Below, in pieces: positions 63,338 through 64,000 of a stretch of DNA of 64,000 bases. The DNA lies in the NCBI RefSeq assembly GCF_900142895.1, contig NZ_LT670847.1, forward strand, positions 992,001 through 1,056,000. Direction: 5' to 3'. The position numbers and the translations under genes were made by a program. The notes beneath the pieces were generated by a model. It had not been told where the DNA came from. It saw only the letters and a list, made by a program, of their open reading frames with translations, and made no database searches. The first letter of the stretch is position 1; every line of letters starts with the position of its first letter. The DNA is from Vreelandella subglaciescola. Its GTDB lineage: Bacteria > Pseudomonadota > Gammaproteobacteria > Pseudomonadales > Halomonadaceae.

Positions 63338-64000
63338 GGTTGTCGTGCCGCGCTACGGCATTGCCTGGTACCCCTGGGCGGTGCAGTACTTCTTTTTGAT
63401 CGCGCTGTCTTACACCAGCCTATGGATTGCAGCCCCGGGCATTATTCTGGGCAAGAAACACTGGCTGGCCACCTCACGGCTGGCGCTTTTGGCCTGCGTG
63501 TCGACCACGCTGGTAGCACCCGTGGCACTGCTCGCCGACCTGCACCAGCCGCTGCGTTTCTGGCATTTCTACGCCCATCCGACGCCCTGGTCGTGGATGT
63601 CGCTCGGCAGCTTTCTGCTGCCGCTACATCTGGCGAGCACCGTGCTGCTGGCCTGGCTGGCCTGGCGCCCGGCGCTTAAAGCGCGCAGCCAGGAAAACGA
63701 CGGCTGGTTTTCACTCATTGCCGGCTGGATCGCCTGGGGCGACTGGCAGGTCTCGCGAAAGATCATGGTGCTGGTCGGGCTCGCCGCGCTTGCTACCTCC
63801 GTCGGCATGATGATTTATACCGGCGCCGAAGTCGCTATCGTCAAAGGCCGCCCGCTGTGGCACACCATCTGGCTGCCGCCAATGTTCGTGGCCACCGGCA
63901 TCGTTGGCGCCTGCGGACTGATTTTGCTGCTCAACCGGATTTCCGGCATGCGCCAAGCCGACACCAACCGGCAGATGCTCGCCATCATGGTCGGCGCCTG
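63321..64000 (+). CDS. NrfD/TtrC-type membrane subunit (partial)
   Basis: The frame runs off the right edge after about 226 residues. Hydrophobic segments follow one another: YFFLIALSYTSLWIAAPGI, LALLACVSTTLVAPVALLAD, FLLPLHLASTVLLAWLAW, VLVGLAALATSVGMMIYTGA and MFVATGIVGACGLILLLNRI. GAEVAIVKGRPLWHTIWLPP is a typical NrfD/PsrC loop. It should oxidise or reduce quinol and pass electrons to the iron-sulfur subunit. The start overlaps the previous gene by 17 bp, and AAGGAG precedes the ATG. A molybdopterin subunit gene probably follows. Confidence 0.85.
   Translation, partial: MSLVTEVVVPRYGIAWYPWAVQYFFLIALSYTSLWIAAPGIILGKKHWLATSRLALLACVSTTLVAPVALLADLHQPLRFWHFYAHPTPWSWMSLGSFLLPLHLASTVLLAWLAWRPALKARSQENDGWFSLIAGWIAWGDWQVSRKIMVLVGLAALATSVGMMIYTGAEVAIVKGRPLWHTIWLPPMFVATGIVGACGLILLLNRISGMRQADTNRQMLAIMVGA

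Overview
The window looks like a chromosome segment of a GC-rich gammaproteobacterium, most likely a member of the Halomonadaceae (Halomonas and relatives). The support is indirect: the housekeeping gene order (rnr-rlmB-rpsF-rpsR-DUF2232-rplI-dnaB, lgt-thyA-folA, rppH-ptsP, purE-purK), a Tat-exported high-potential iron-sulfur protein, strongly acidic secreted proteins and OmpC-type and DcaP-type porins. No 16S gene is present to confirm it.

Layout. Bases 1-3410 are the right end of an integrated mobile element that abuts the 3' end of a tRNA-Arg(CCU) gene (3411-3487, minus). It carries the C-terminal part of a DUF3987-type primase/helicase, an iteron-like AT-rich region that resembles a replication origin, and a cassette of seven overlapping small genes. 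From 3.5 to 26.5 kb follow an AEC transporter coupled to a diguanylate cyclase, two porins, the lgt-thyA-folA-ProQ/FinO operon, TauE and NRDE genes, rppH-ptsP, a HAD phosphatase, a YbbA/YbbP-type ABC exporter divergent from tesA, two transporters and a short LOV blue-light receptor. ettA is followed by a 1-kb tandem array of nine ~115-bp repeats (28.4-29.4 kb). Next come a HIT protein, phosphoribulokinase-like protein, purD, rsmE, a retropepsin-like protease, a lytic transglycosylase, hemH, dnaB, the ribosomal protein operon with a structured rpsF leader, rlmB and rnr, then three tRNA-Leu(CAG) genes.

The last 19 kb hold an endonuclease, the HiPIP, fadH, a GNAT-nitrilase fusion, an alkyltransferase-like protein and an alanine/sodium symporter. 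They also hold astE with a complete basic-amino-acid ABC transporter (arginine uptake and succinylarginine breakdown), a second GGDEF protein with an IS4-type MITE inserted just upstream of its ribosome binding site, purEK, and the start of a tetrathionate/polysulfide-reductase-like operon preceded by a perfect FNR/Anr box.

The less ordinary signals are the candidate origin and orphan cassette, the tandem repeat array and its dispersed relatives, the IS4-like MITE, the short LOV protein, the rpsF leader with its neighbouring 18-bp-arm palindrome, and two FNR/Anr-type boxes. Functions are assigned from recognised motifs and gene context; nothing was searched against a database.
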